This document shows positions 16,356-24,932 of a DNA stretch of 64,000 bases, piece after piece. The notes under the pieces were generated by a model. It was not told the DNA's origin. It worked only from the letters and a program-made list of their open reading frames with translations, and searched no databases. Made by a program: the position numbers and the translations under genes. The DNA lies in NCBI GenBank assembly GCA_963921335.3, contig CAWUFC020000002.1, positions 1,736,001-1,800,000 of the forward strand. The letters are read 5' to 3'. Numbering within the stretch: the first letter of the stretch is position 1; each line of letters opens with the position of its first letter. This DNA comes from CAWUFC02 sp963921335 (GTDB taxonomy: Bacteria; Pseudomonadota; Gammaproteobacteria; Pseudomonadales; Halieaceae).

Positions 16356-17630
16356 TTATTTCTCGAGGGCACCGAAGGACAGTTGCTCGGCTTCGTCCAT
16401 CAGCATCTTGGCGGTTTCCAGTCGCCCGCGCTCGGCAGGAAACGCCTGCACCAGACCCATGGACACATCGCGCAGGGCGCGTGAAAACGGAGTACCGAAC
16501 AAGGTGCCGGCGGTACCGGCGAGCTTCAGTGCGGATTGGGTCACCTTAAAACTGTGCTCTGCCACCTGGCCTTTACAGGTGCGCCAGAAAGGCATGATGT
16601 CCTTGGTCGGCAGAATGGGCGGCTCTGAAGTCTCCAGCTGAATCATCCGGCGAGCCCACAGCATGGCCGTATTGATGTCGGCGAACATTTCGCCAATCAG
16701 CTGCTGCTGGTAGGGACCGGTTCCCAGCGGGCGACCGGTGTCCTCGAACTTGCGCGTGCTCATGTTCTTCAGCGCTTCCTGATAAACGGCGTAGGCGCCT
16801 CCCAGGTAGATACTGGATGCCGCGACCTGATTACCCACATAGCCGGACCGGCTCTGAGTGCACATCTTGGCAAAAGAGCCCTGTATTGCAAGCGCGTTCT
16901 CTGCCGGCACAAACACTTTATCTAGCACCAGGCCTTCAGTGGCGGTACCACGCATACCGATGGCATCCCAGTTGATTCGACCGCGGGTACCCGGGGCATC
17001 GCGCTCGACAATGAAGGCGCACAGTCCGCTGGCATCGTTAATACCTTCGAGACTGGCTGCCACCAGGTACTGATCGGCAATACCTGTGGCACAGCCGAAG
17101 GATTTCGCTCCAGTCAGTTCCCAACCACCATCGACTGCTTTGGCTTCGGTGGTAATCGTAATAGCAGCGCCCTCTGACTTCACCGACTCACTGGCAAAGT
17201 TCGCCAGCCACTTGCCATCGCGACCCATGGTGTAGAGCACTTTTTCCGCGAAGGCACGCACGACAGGTTCTTCGTCTGCATTGAACAGGCCGGCATCGAT
17301 GGCCTTGAGTGACAGGTTGCCGCGGGAAGCAGAAGTCAGGTGAAAAAAGTATGACAGAGCCGTTGATGGGCAGACCGTGCCAATGGCGAAACAGGCACCC
17401 GCCCATTCGCGAAGGCCGCCACCCAGGCCGCCATACTCTTTGGGTACGACCAGGCCCAGCAGACCGGCGTCACTCAGGGTTTTCACGTTGGCCGGATCAA
17501 GGAAGCCTTCCTTGTCCATAGCCGCAGAGCGCTCAGCCAGTATGGGCAGGATCTCTTCTACCGGCTCCAGCCGGGCGCGTTCTTCAGGTGTGTAATCCTC
17601 TACCAGGATTTCGGCAGTTAATTTGCTCAC
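16356..17630 (-). CDS. Acyl-CoA dehydrogenase-fold flavoprotein
   Basis: 424 residues with the acyl-CoA dehydrogenase layout: helical N domain (LVVPKEYGGLGGGLREW), beta domain (ELTGAKSFGCATGIADQYLVAAS, IGMRGTATEGLVLDKVFVPAEN) and helical C domain (AGTAGTLFGTPFSRALRDV). The catalytic Glu of medium-chain enzymes is not obvious in the C domain, so it could instead belong to the group D flavin monooxygenases (DszC/HpaB-like), which share this fold. It follows the RCC-reductase-like gene by 22 bp. Either an alpha,beta-desaturation of a CoA ester or a flavin-dependent oxygenation fits. Confidence 0.8.
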   Translation of the reverse strand: MSKLTAEILVEDYTPEERARLEPVEEILPILAERSAAMDKEGFLDPANVKTLSDAGLLGLVVPKEYGGLGGGLREWAGACFAIGTVCPSTALSYFFHLTSASRGNLSLKAIDAGLFNADEEPVVRAFAEKVLYTMGRDGKWLANFASESVKSEGAAITITTEAKAVDGGWELTGAKSFGCATGIADQYLVAASLEGINDASGLCAFIVERDAPGTRGRINWDAIGMRGTATEGLVLDKVFVPAENALAIQGSFAKMCTQSRSGYVGNQVAASSIYLGGAYAVYQEALKNMSTRKFEDTGRPLGTGPYQQQLIGEMFADINTAMLWARRMIQLETSEPPILPTKDIMPFWRTCKGQVAEHSFKVTQSALKLAGTAGTLFGTPFSRALRDVSMGLVQAFPAERGRLETAKMLMDEAEQLSFGALEK

Positions 17631-17652
17631 TTAATACATCCTTAGCCAAAGG

Positions 17653-18408
17653 CTATTCGCTGGTGGCGCGCAGTAAGGCAATCTGTGCATCCACCGCTTC
17701 CTGACCAATCAGGGGCAGTATCTGATCCCAGACCTTGTCCACGTCCACATTAAAAATAATGGCCTTGTTGCGGGCATCCCGCTGGACCAGTTGCTCGCGA
17801 CTAACGCCCTGCACAGAGCTGTCTGACACGCCATTTTCGACCAGCCCAAACCAGTGATCGAGGTACTCATCCACAGAGTTATCGATCTCGGAGAAGGCGT
17901 CTTCATTGGCACGACTGGCCAGCATCCAGGGTGACATGATCGCGTATTGTCTCGGGCTAAGCGCAGCTTTTGATAAGCCTTCTATCGCGTTGCCCCTTTC
18001 ATGGGCCTCGGTTAAAGGAGTAAAGCATTCATCCATGTAGCCAAGGTTCGAACCCAGGTCGACACGGGGAATCAGGTCAAGGTGGAAGGCGTGATGCCCA
18101 CCAGCACGGACAGAGTCCAGGGTGAAGTGCGGCACAGGACTGTCCGATGGCGTAAAGCAGAACATCATGTGTGAGTCCAGCTGAATAGGTGGCACCACAA
18201 TTGTGGAGGTCACCACTCGAAACAGCGGGCCACCGCTGAACACCCTGACCTGACCAATGGGGCCGTCATACATCGGTGCGTGACAGGTCAGGGGCAGATG
18301 CGGGCCACCGTCTTCGGCCAGCTCTTCTTTCAGGCCAAAGCGATCAATCACCCTGTCCAGAGTGCGCTGCCACAGCGCCTGGGACAGTGATCCTTCCATT
18401 TCGCTCAT
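17653..18408 (-). CDS. RCC-reductase/bilin-reductase-like protein 1
   Basis: 251 residues from ATG 18408, which overlaps the nitrilase stop (ATGA). The pattern resembles the red chlorophyll catabolite reductase / ferredoxin-dependent bilin reductase superfamily: central strand VPHFTLDSV with an acid (D98) at the position of Arabidopsis RCCR Glu154, then FHLDLIPRVDLG (residues 108-119, compare plant LILDLPHRKDL), LSPRQYAIMSPWML (150-163), and a C-terminal helix RDARNKAII with Asp at 222/224, near plant Asp291. Those plant residues are known to be needed for protonation of the substrate. Family enzymes reduce linear tetrapyrroles with electrons from ferredoxin. It is the most divergent of the three copies here and keeps both acids. 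Homology was judged by eye. Confidence 0.6.
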   Translation of the reverse strand: MSEMEGSLSQALWQRTLDRVIDRFGLKEELAEDGGPHLPLTCHAPMYDGPIGQVRVFSGGPLFRVVTSTIVVPPIQLDSHMMFCFTPSDSPVPHFTLDSVRAGGHHAFHLDLIPRVDLGSNLGYMDECFTPLTEAHERGNAIEGLSKAALSPRQYAIMSPWMLASRANEDAFSEIDNSVDEYLDHWFGLVENGVSDSSVQGVSREQLVQRDARNKAIIFNVDVDKVWDQILPLIGQEAVDAQIALLRATSE

Positions 18409-20087
18409 AACAGAGCCTCCAATAATTGCCATGGACGGCCTGCCAACAAATCAGTGCCACGTGACACCACTTTGTTTGCCGCCCAGCGGGGTTCAATAGT
18501 CGTCAGCGTCAAGCCCGCGTCGGGATCGGCCACCGTCACTGGTGGCTGACTCAGGAGCCCATCAAAGGGGCGCTCCTCCCAGGGGGTCATGACGGTAAAA
18601 TCTTTTGTCAGGCGGGTGGCCAGGCTGGCGCCCAGATCACTGCCTTGCATACACGCCAGAAGGTTTACGCGGTTTTCCGCCGAACGCTCCAGCAGGCCGG
18701 TCGAAACTTCCCAGGCTTCCTGGGGCATCACCGGCACCACCACAGTATCAGCGCCGGTAAAGGCCGCCATTCGAAATGCCTCTGGCAGGCTGGCGTCATC
18801 TGAAGTCAGCATAGCCACCCGGCTGAAACCCAGGTCCAGCATCTGCACTTCATCAACGAGCGCGGAAAAAGCAAAGCGCTCACTGTGGTGCAGCTGACCC
18901 TGCTGCAACACCAGACCGTCCTTGCCAATCAATACTGCCGAGAGTGTTTCCGGCTCGCCCAGCACAAGCGTGGTCGCCACATATTGATTATCAGCGCAGA
19001 GAGCGGCCAAAAAATCCACCAGGGCTTCGGAGTCCTGTCGCGCTTCAGCGACATCAGTCACCTGTTGGTTCGGCAAAAAGAACAGCGGCGGCAATACCGC
19101 CAGCTGCGCGCCGGCCGCAAACGCCACGCCCAACTGCTCCGCAGCCTCCGCAGGCGCCGCCTCGCCACAGGCGGACAACTGGATCAGTGCGGCCAGCGCC
19201 GATTCATCACCACCAAACTCAATCGGCTGATCAGCGGGGTCCTGGCCCAGAAACTGATAGAGCTCAGGGCGTCGCACCCCGACACTGTCGGTGCCATCCG
19301 GACGAGACTTCTCATCGGCCTCGGCGACGTGTACATCTGCGAATACATATTCTTCTTTGTCGAGGCTGGCAATAGCCAAAACCGTGCCATCCGGTGCGAC
19401 GATTTGACTCTCCCCAGCACCACAAAGAAATTTCTCGGGAATGCCGGTCTCTGCTGAGACGGGCTCCATGAGAAAGTCGGGAATCAGCGGACCCACTTTA
19501 TTGGCCGCCGCAACGAAAACCTTGTTCTCCGCAGCCCGCACCGGAATGTGCAGGGAACCCTCATCTGAGGCAAAAGAATTGAGACTGTTACACAGCAGCT
19601 GTGCACCCCGCAGCGCGAGACCGCGCGGCGTTTCGTTAATCACGCCATCCATGCAGGCATAGAGGCCGAGCCTTCCCAGCTCCGTATCGACAATAGGGCC
19701 CTGCTCGGTGGCGCGGCGCAAAAAATCATTCTCATGACCAATCAGCACCTGCTTGTCATTAGTCGCCAACAGCTGACCGCTGTTGCTGTATAGCAGACTG
19801 GTGCCTGTGCAGACACCGCCCTCGCGTCGAACAGTGCAATTGATCACCACATGGGCATTGATCTGGGCCGCTCGCTCGGCGATCGCCTTGCAAAACTCAC
19901 CATCAAGATCGACCGACACCTCATAACAGTGCTCTGCGCCATCGTACCAGGACAGGTGATTGCAGAACTCAGGCAAGACCACTAGCTGTGGCTGGCAGCT
20001 GGCGGCATCGTCCAAGGCCGCCAGGCAGGTATCCAGATTGGCGCCGAGGTCGGCGCCAATGGCGAACTGTGCTACCGCTACGCGCAT
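18405..20087 (-). CDS. Tandem carbon-nitrogen hydrolase (nitrilase superfamily), second domain degenerate
   Basis: 560 residues, about twice the usual length. Residues 1-270 form a complete nitrilase-fold amidase with the triad E40 (VVLPEFCNH), K112 (NDKQVLIGHE) and C145 (GLYACMDGV). Residues from about 285 repeat the fold: strand LAVLPPLFFLP in place of the Glu motif, LHHSERFAFS in place of the Lys motif, and VAMLTSDDAS in place of the Cys motif. All three catalytic residues are therefore lost in the second copy. Expected activity is hydrolysis of an amide or nitrile C-N bond by the first domain. It starts 2 bp after TonB receptor 2 ends and overlaps the next gene by 4 bp. Confidence 0.85.
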   Translation of the reverse strand: MRVAVAQFAIGADLGANLDTCLAALDDAASCQPQLVVLPEFCNHLSWYDGAEHCYEVSVDLDGEFCKAIAERAAQINAHVVINCTVRREGGVCTGTSLLYSNSGQLLATNDKQVLIGHENDFLRRATEQGPIVDTELGRLGLYACMDGVINETPRGLALRGAQLLCNSLNSFASDEGSLHIPVRAAENKVFVAAANKVGPLIPDFLMEPVSAETGIPEKFLCGAGESQIVAPDGTVLAIASLDKEEYVFADVHVAEADEKSRPDGTDSVGVRRPELYQFLGQDPADQPIEFGGDESALAALIQLSACGEAAPAEAAEQLGVAFAAGAQLAVLPPLFFLPNQQVTDVAEARQDSEALVDFLAALCADNQYVATTLVLGEPETLSAVLIGKDGLVLQQGQLHHSERFAFSALVDEVQMLDLGFSRVAMLTSDDASLPEAFRMAAFTGADTVVVPVMPQEAWEVSTGLLERSAENRVNLLACMQGSDLGASLATRLTKDFTVMTPWEERPFDGLLSQPPVTVADPDAGLTLTTIEPRWAANKVVSRGTDLLAGRPWQLLEALL

Positions 20088-20089
20088 GC

Positions 20090-22684
20090 TTAGAAGTTGT
20101 ATTTCAGAGTCAAACCGTAGGTGCGGCGCTGACCCTGGGCCACCAGGAACTTGTTAAACAGCGCGGTAGTGAAGCTACCAGACACGTATTTCTCATCGGT
20201 CAGGTTCTTACCCCACAGGGTGATATCCCAGTTCTGCGCAGGCGAGCTGATGTTGAGCGAGCCATTGAACAAGGTACGAGAACCGATGTAACCGGTGTTG
20301 ATGGGCGTCTGGTACTGCTTGGAACGGTAGCTGGCATCCAGACGACCGGCAAACATCCAGCCGTCAAACCAGTCGCGAGCGTAGTTGAGCGCAACGATCG
20401 CCTGTTCTTTGGAGGTACGCGCCAACTGATTGCCACCCATGTTAGTTTCACCACAGCGCTCGCCGGGCTCAATCACATCCTTGGGACACTGCCAGTAGTA
20501 GTAACGCGCCGCCGCATCATAAGTAGCACCGTCTTCATACTCCGGATTAATCCAGGTGTAGCCGGCATCAATACTCCAGGCATCGCTGAAGCGGTAAGTC
20601 GTCTCCAACTCAAAACCGTAGTTGGTGGCGTCACCAATGTTTACGGTTACCACGTTGGAATTCTGACTCTGCACGCTAGGAGACACAGAACCCTGCAGAT
20701 CTTTCCAATCAATGTAGAAAGCGGCGAGGTTAAGGGTCAACTTGTTATCAAAGAAAACATTCTTGGAGCCGATTTCATAGGTCCAGTTTTCTTCCGGCTC
20801 AAAACGCAGATCTTCAGGTGACAGCGAGTTGTTAAAGCCGCCGGACTTCACACCTTTGGCAGCGTAGGCGTAAACCATATTCTGATCGCCCCAAGACCAG
20901 TCGATACTCACACGCGGAGTGAAGTAGTCAAAGACATCCTCGTCTTGCGGCACTTCAATATTTGACTCAAAACAGACCTCACCCGTAATTAGGCCGGTGC
21001 CACAGCCGACTTCCCCAGGCGCGAGTCCAAAGTTATCTGTAAGACGATTGATCTTGCGCTCTTCCTCGGTGTAGCGACCTTCGAGACGCAGAACCACGGT
21101 GTCGGTGATGTCGTAGGAGAGTTCGGCAAAGATCGCACGCACCTCGTCATCAAACTGACTGTTGTTGGATTTACTGCCGTTCCAAAAGGTGTTGAAAAAG
21201 TCGAGCACACCACTGAACACCGCATCATCGAGCGGACCGGGCATGCCCGCGACGATCTCGAGATTACAGTTTGCGATTTCATCTTCGTTGGTGCCATTGC
21301 CGTTCAGGTCCCGATCACTACACACCGGCGCAAACACGGTCAGGTCATGCGACTCATCTTCTGTTTCTGAGAAGTAGATGCCACCAGAAAGGAACAAGCG
21401 GTCGCCACCATTCCAGTCCAGGCGCAGCTCGTGAGACTGGGTCTCCATGGTTGAGTTAGGACGCGAGCTGAAATCAGAACTTTGAATATTGACCGCAATA
21501 TCCTGATAGGTTGAGCCCTGCAAGGGATCACGCGCCGCCGGGCCAGAGGTACGCGAATCGTGCTGGATATCGCCAAACTGGTAACGCAGACTCCAGTCTT
21601 CGCTAATGTCCCAGGACAGCTTGAGATTCCACAGCTCGGTCTCGGCAATACTGCCATAACCGCGGGGATCGACTGCCCCGGGGATAGAAGGATCTTCAAT
21701 AGCATCACCAAATGGGCTGATGTAGTTACCCGGAGCCGGCAGATACGGCACTTCGCCAAACCACATAGTATTGCCGGTTACTGGCAAAGGCAGACCAACC
21801 GACGGCAGGGTCTTGGTATTGCCATTCATGTCGTCGAACTCAGAGGTGGCGAATCGCGCCACTTCCTGCAAGCCATTGATGAAATAGCTGCCCTGGAATT
21901 CGCGCTTCAGGTCCGTATCGTAGTAACCCACTGACAGCTCTACCGTATCAGTGGGGGTCCAGATCATAGAGGCACTGATGGTCTGGTCGTCCCAGCCACC
22001 GAGATTACCCTCATTGGTAAAACCAGGCACGTCTGCGTCAGCAAAAGGGTGAGGGTTCTCGTTGGCGCCATCAAATTCACTAATACCGCCCGACAACCGA
22101 CCGAACAGCTTGCCTTCAACAAGTGGGCCGCTGACCATGGCGCGATAGTCTTCCCGCTCATGATTGCCCTGAGTGGTCATGAGGTAGGCCTCGAACTCTT
22201 CGCCCGGGCGCTGGGTCACGTAGTTAACCGCACCAGCAAAAGCATTACGACCATAGATCGCATTCTGTGGGCCCTTGACCACCTCGACGCGAGCCAGGCC
22301 AACCATGCCGATGTTCATCATGCTCTGGCGCTGCAGATATAGCCCATCCAGGTAGATACCCACGTTCTGGAAACGATCCTGGATAAAGTTGGTGGCCAGA
22401 CCGCGAATCGTGACGGTGGCCTGAACGCCAGAACTGATGCCGCCGTTGTAGCTCATACCGATGGTATTGGTGGCCAGATCTTCCATAGTCTGGATATCGC
22501 GCTGCTCGAGCTGCTCAGTCTGGAACGGCGTAATGGCCAGCGGCACATCCTGCACCGATTCCGCCCGTTTACGCGCGGTGACGATCACCTCTTCCAGCTG
22601 AATTGCGCCATCACCCTTCTGGGCATGGGCTGCCGGCATCGAGGCAGCGGCAATCGCTGCGGCGATGAGAGACTTGTATTTCAT
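20090..22684 (-). CDS. TonB-dependent receptor 2
   Basis: 864 residues from ATG 22684 (GGGGGTTAC Shine-Dalgarno upstream; the frame extends seven codons further). Signal peptide MKYKSLIAAAIAAASMPAAHA. The plug domain shows EEVIVTARKRAESVQDVPLA, TVTIRGLATNFIQDR, VGIYLDGLYLQRQS and VEVVKGPQNAIYGRNAFAG; the barrel ends in LTLKYNF. It imports a substrate across the outer membrane with TonB-ExbBD energy. It heads the long minus-strand unit (nitrilase, RCC-reductase-like, ACAD, ALDHs). Its promoter region carries operator-like copy F and is shared with a divergent membrane protein/MFS pair. Confidence 0.92.
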   Translation of the reverse strand: MKYKSLIAAAIAAASMPAAHAQKGDGAIQLEEVIVTARKRAESVQDVPLAITPFQTEQLEQRDIQTMEDLATNTIGMSYNGGISSGVQATVTIRGLATNFIQDRFQNVGIYLDGLYLQRQSMMNIGMVGLARVEVVKGPQNAIYGRNAFAGAVNYVTQRPGEEFEAYLMTTQGNHEREDYRAMVSGPLVEGKLFGRLSGGISEFDGANENPHPFADADVPGFTNEGNLGGWDDQTISASMIWTPTDTVELSVGYYDTDLKREFQGSYFINGLQEVARFATSEFDDMNGNTKTLPSVGLPLPVTGNTMWFGEVPYLPAPGNYISPFGDAIEDPSIPGAVDPRGYGSIAETELWNLKLSWDISEDWSLRYQFGDIQHDSRTSGPAARDPLQGSTYQDIAVNIQSSDFSSRPNSTMETQSHELRLDWNGGDRLFLSGGIYFSETEDESHDLTVFAPVCSDRDLNGNGTNEDEIANCNLEIVAGMPGPLDDAVFSGVLDFFNTFWNGSKSNNSQFDDEVRAIFAELSYDITDTVVLRLEGRYTEEERKINRLTDNFGLAPGEVGCGTGLITGEVCFESNIEVPQDEDVFDYFTPRVSIDWSWGDQNMVYAYAAKGVKSGGFNNSLSPEDLRFEPEENWTYEIGSKNVFFDNKLTLNLAAFYIDWKDLQGSVSPSVQSQNSNVVTVNIGDATNYGFELETTYRFSDAWSIDAGYTWINPEYEDGATYDAAARYYYWQCPKDVIEPGERCGETNMGGNQLARTSKEQAIVALNYARDWFDGWMFAGRLDASYRSKQYQTPINTGYIGSRTLFNGSLNISSPAQNWDITLWGKNLTDEKYVSGSFTTALFNKFLVAQGQRRTYGLTLKYNF

Positions 22685-22754
22685 TTGTAACCCCCGGTGA
22701 AACAAAGTGCTTTTTTACTAGCGAAAAGATTCAATTGACATAAAATACTACCAT

Positions 22755-22767
22755 TATATCTTTTGAT
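22755..22767. promoter_or_regulatory. Operator-like element, copy F
   Basis: TATATCTTTTGAT, a 13-mer found identically at 4458-4470 and 34023-34035. It sits between TonB receptor 2 (minus) and the small membrane protein (plus), 70 bp and 31 bp from their start codons. The other dyad arm is poorly conserved here. Confidence 0.5.
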
Positions 22768-22798
22768 CAATATCCGACGACTTTTAGGACCCAAAAAC

Positions 22799-23485
22799 AT
22801 GCAGGATTACAGCCTGGCATTGGCCCTTTTTGACTACTTACCGGTATTTGCCTCAGCCCTTGGCTTCTATTGGCTGGCCCGATTAATCAGTAGCGACGGG
22901 CAGTACAGCAAGCTTGCACTGCTGGGATGGGCGCTGGTGATCAGCGGCGGTCTCTGCAAAGCCAGCTGGAAGCTCATTTGGGTCGTCACCCAGCAGGATC
23001 TCGTCTGGCTGGCCAATCTACTGTTCATCCTGATGGCGCCGGGAATGATTATTCTGGCAGCCCATACGCTGCGTGCCAGTCGCATCTGGCGCGGCACCGG
23101 CAGCCTGGAAAGCCCTAACTTATGGGCGTTTGGCCTGATTGCGGCGGTGTCTGCAGCGGCCATCGCAGCAGCCATAGGCGGTGGCCGCAGTTGGTTCTTT
23201 ATCATGCTGGCAGGCGCCTCTGTGGCCAATATTTTCCTGACCAGCCTCCTTATCCGCGCGGCCTGGGGCATGGGCGAGCGCACAACCGCCCTGCTTTTTT
23301 TACTCAGTATCAGCCTGATTATCGGCCTGAGCGGCCTGTCTCGTATCTCCGAGGGCTCGGCGCCGCTGCAGTGGCTGGCTGAATGCCTCAATCTCGTAGC
23401 TCAGAGCAGTTTCGCTTATGCAATTTTTAGGCTCAGACCACACATCCTAAATCTGGACACAACCGTATCAAGTTCAAAAACCTAA
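22799..23485 (+). CDS. Integral membrane protein of unknown function
   Basis: 228 residues from ATG 22799 (AGGA about 10 nt upstream); the frame is open a little further upstream. About seven hydrophobic helices are visible (for example YLPVFASALGFYWLARLI, LVWLANLLFILMAPGMIIL, LWAFGLIAAVSAAAIAAAIG, TALLFLLSISLIIGLSGL). I do not recognise the family. It is transcribed with the MFS transporter (16 bp gap) and is divergent from TonB receptor 2 over operator-like copy F, so it probably belongs to the same regulon, perhaps as a sensor or transport accessory. Confidence 0.7.
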   Translation: MQDYSLALALFDYLPVFASALGFYWLARLISSDGQYSKLALLGWALVISGGLCKASWKLIWVVTQQDLVWLANLLFILMAPGMIILAAHTLRASRIWRGTGSLESPNLWAFGLIAAVSAAAIAAAIGGGRSWFFIMLAGASVANIFLTSLLIRAAWGMGERTTALLFLLSISLIIGLSGLSRISEGSAPLQWLAECLNLVAQSSFAYAIFRLRPHILNLDTTVSSSKT

Positions 23486-23501
23486 TCAGGAAACAGTCCC
23501 A

Positions 23502-24836
23502 ATGAACCAAGCTTCAACTGCCCAGCAGGGCGGCCGCTTCGTCGGCATGGATCTCACCCCCGGCGTCAGCGGCTTCAATATGAGCGCCTTTTATTGGGCC
23601 TGTTTGACGGGTATTTTGCTGTCGACGTTCGTCCCGCAAATGCAACCCTATCTGCTCAGTGAGTTTCTCAATATTCCCGAATCCGAACAGGGCGTGATCA
23701 GTGGTGACCTGTCTTTCTGGGGTGAAGTCGCCATTATCATCATGGTTGGTGTATGGGGTGCAATGTCAGACAAAATTGGGCGCAGACCCGTCATAGCCAT
23801 GGGCTACGTGATCATGACTGCCGGCATTTTCCTCTACCCCAGGGCCGAGAGTGTCAACGGGCTGTTGCTGGCACGACTGTGCTTCGCAGTCGGTGTCGCC
23901 GCCTACAGCGTTATGATTGTTGCCCTGATTGCTGATTATGTACAGGACAACAGTCGCGGAAAGGCAGCGGGCTTCCTGGGCTTCTTCAACGGCATTGGCG
24001 CCCTCACCACAGTGATGCTGTTGCTGCGACTGCCCGCGATCCTGCAAGACCAGGGGCAGACGCCGATCGAAGCCGGCTTCACCACCTACCACATTATTGT
24101 TGGCCTGACGTTCTTCACCGCGGTGCTGATGTGGTTTGGGCTGAGCAAAACCGAGTCCCACACCCACGAAGAAGAAACCAACATGCTCAAGCTGGTGAGC
24201 GAGGGCGTCACTGCCGCCAAAGACCCGGGTATCGCCCTGGCTTACGGCGCATCATTTGTCGCGCGCGGCAACCTCGCCATCGTGGGCACTTTCTTCACCT
24301 TGTGGCTGGCAAATTACGGCACTGTCGAGCTGGGCATGGGCCGGGCAGAGGCGCTCGCGAAAGCGGGCGGCATCATCGCCATCACCCAGAGCATGGCGCT
24401 GTTCAGTGCGCCCTTTTTCGGCATTCTGACCGACAAAATCAATCGAGTCAGCGCCCTGAATATCACCCTGTTCCTGGCCTTCCTCGGCTACGGCGGCACT
24501 ATTTTTATCGAGAATCCCTTCGGCATGGGCATGATCATTTGCGGCATGCTGATCGGTATGTCTGAGGTGGGCTGTATCATTACCAGCTCCGCGCTGATTG
24601 CCCAGCAAACGCCTCAGCGCATTCGCGGCTCGGTCATCGGTATGTTCACCCTGACCGGAGCTATCGGCATCATGGTCGCCAGCAAAGTGGGCGGACAGCT
24701 GTTCGACAGCTGGCGCGAGGCAGCCCCGTTCATTATGTTTGGCGGCTTTGCACTGGTGGTGCTGATCTGGGGCCTGATTGTGCGCAGCAGGATCAAGCCG
24801 GCAGAAGAGAACGAGGGCGAGGCAGCAGCCACCTGA
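23502..24836 (+). CDS. Major facilitator superfamily transporter
   Basis: 444 residues with the 12-helix MFS pattern. Between helices 2 and 3 is GAMSDKIGRRPVIAMGYV, the canonical G-x3-D-x2-G-R-R-x2 loop, with a second copy-like loop GILTDKINRVSALN between helices 8 and 9. A central cytoplasmic loop holds HTHEEETNMLKLVSEG. It probably carries a small organic compound over the inner membrane by proton symport or antiport. It lies downstream of the unknown membrane protein; an imperfect stem-loop follows its stop codon (24847-24876). Confidence 0.88.
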   Translation: MNQASTAQQGGRFVGMDLTPGVSGFNMSAFYWACLTGILLSTFVPQMQPYLLSEFLNIPESEQGVISGDLSFWGEVAIIIMVGVWGAMSDKIGRRPVIAMGYVIMTAGIFLYPRAESVNGLLLARLCFAVGVAAYSVMIVALIADYVQDNSRGKAAGFLGFFNGIGALTTVMLLLRLPAILQDQGQTPIEAGFTTYHIIVGLTFFTAVLMWFGLSKTESHTHEEETNMLKLVSEGVTAAKDPGIALAYGASFVARGNLAIVGTFFTLWLANYGTVELGMGRAEALAKAGGIIAITQSMALFSAPFFGILTDKINRVSALNITLFLAFLGYGGTIFIENPFGMGMIICGMLIGMSEVGCIITSSALIAQQTPQRIRGSVIGMFTLTGAIGIMVASKVGGQLFDSWREAAPFIMFGGFALVVLIWGLIVRSRIKPAEENEGEAAAT

Positions 24837-24846
24837 GCTTGCATAC

Positions 24847-24876
24847 GGCGGGTGCTAGCAACATGCCAGCACCGCC
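24847..24876 (+). terminator. Stem-loop after the MFS gene, without U-tract
   Basis: Arms GGCGGgTGCT and AGCACCGCC with one bulged G and an 11-nt loop. It begins 11 bp after the MFS stop codon. No run of T follows, so it may stabilise the mRNA 3' end or act only weakly as a terminator. Confidence 0.3.
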
Positions 24877-24893
24877 ATCAACAGCCTCAGTCA

Positions 24894-24912
24894 CCTTTGT
24901 TCCCAACAAAGG
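24894..24912. repeat. Perfect short inverted repeat upstream of crp-like gene
   Basis: CCTTTGTT-ccc-AACAAAGG, an 8-bp perfect stem with a 3-nt spacer, ending 20 bp before the CRP-like start codon. It could be a regulator site or a 5' leader hairpin. There is no T-run. Confidence 0.4.
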
Positions 24913-24932
24913 AATCGTAATACACTAGCGGC

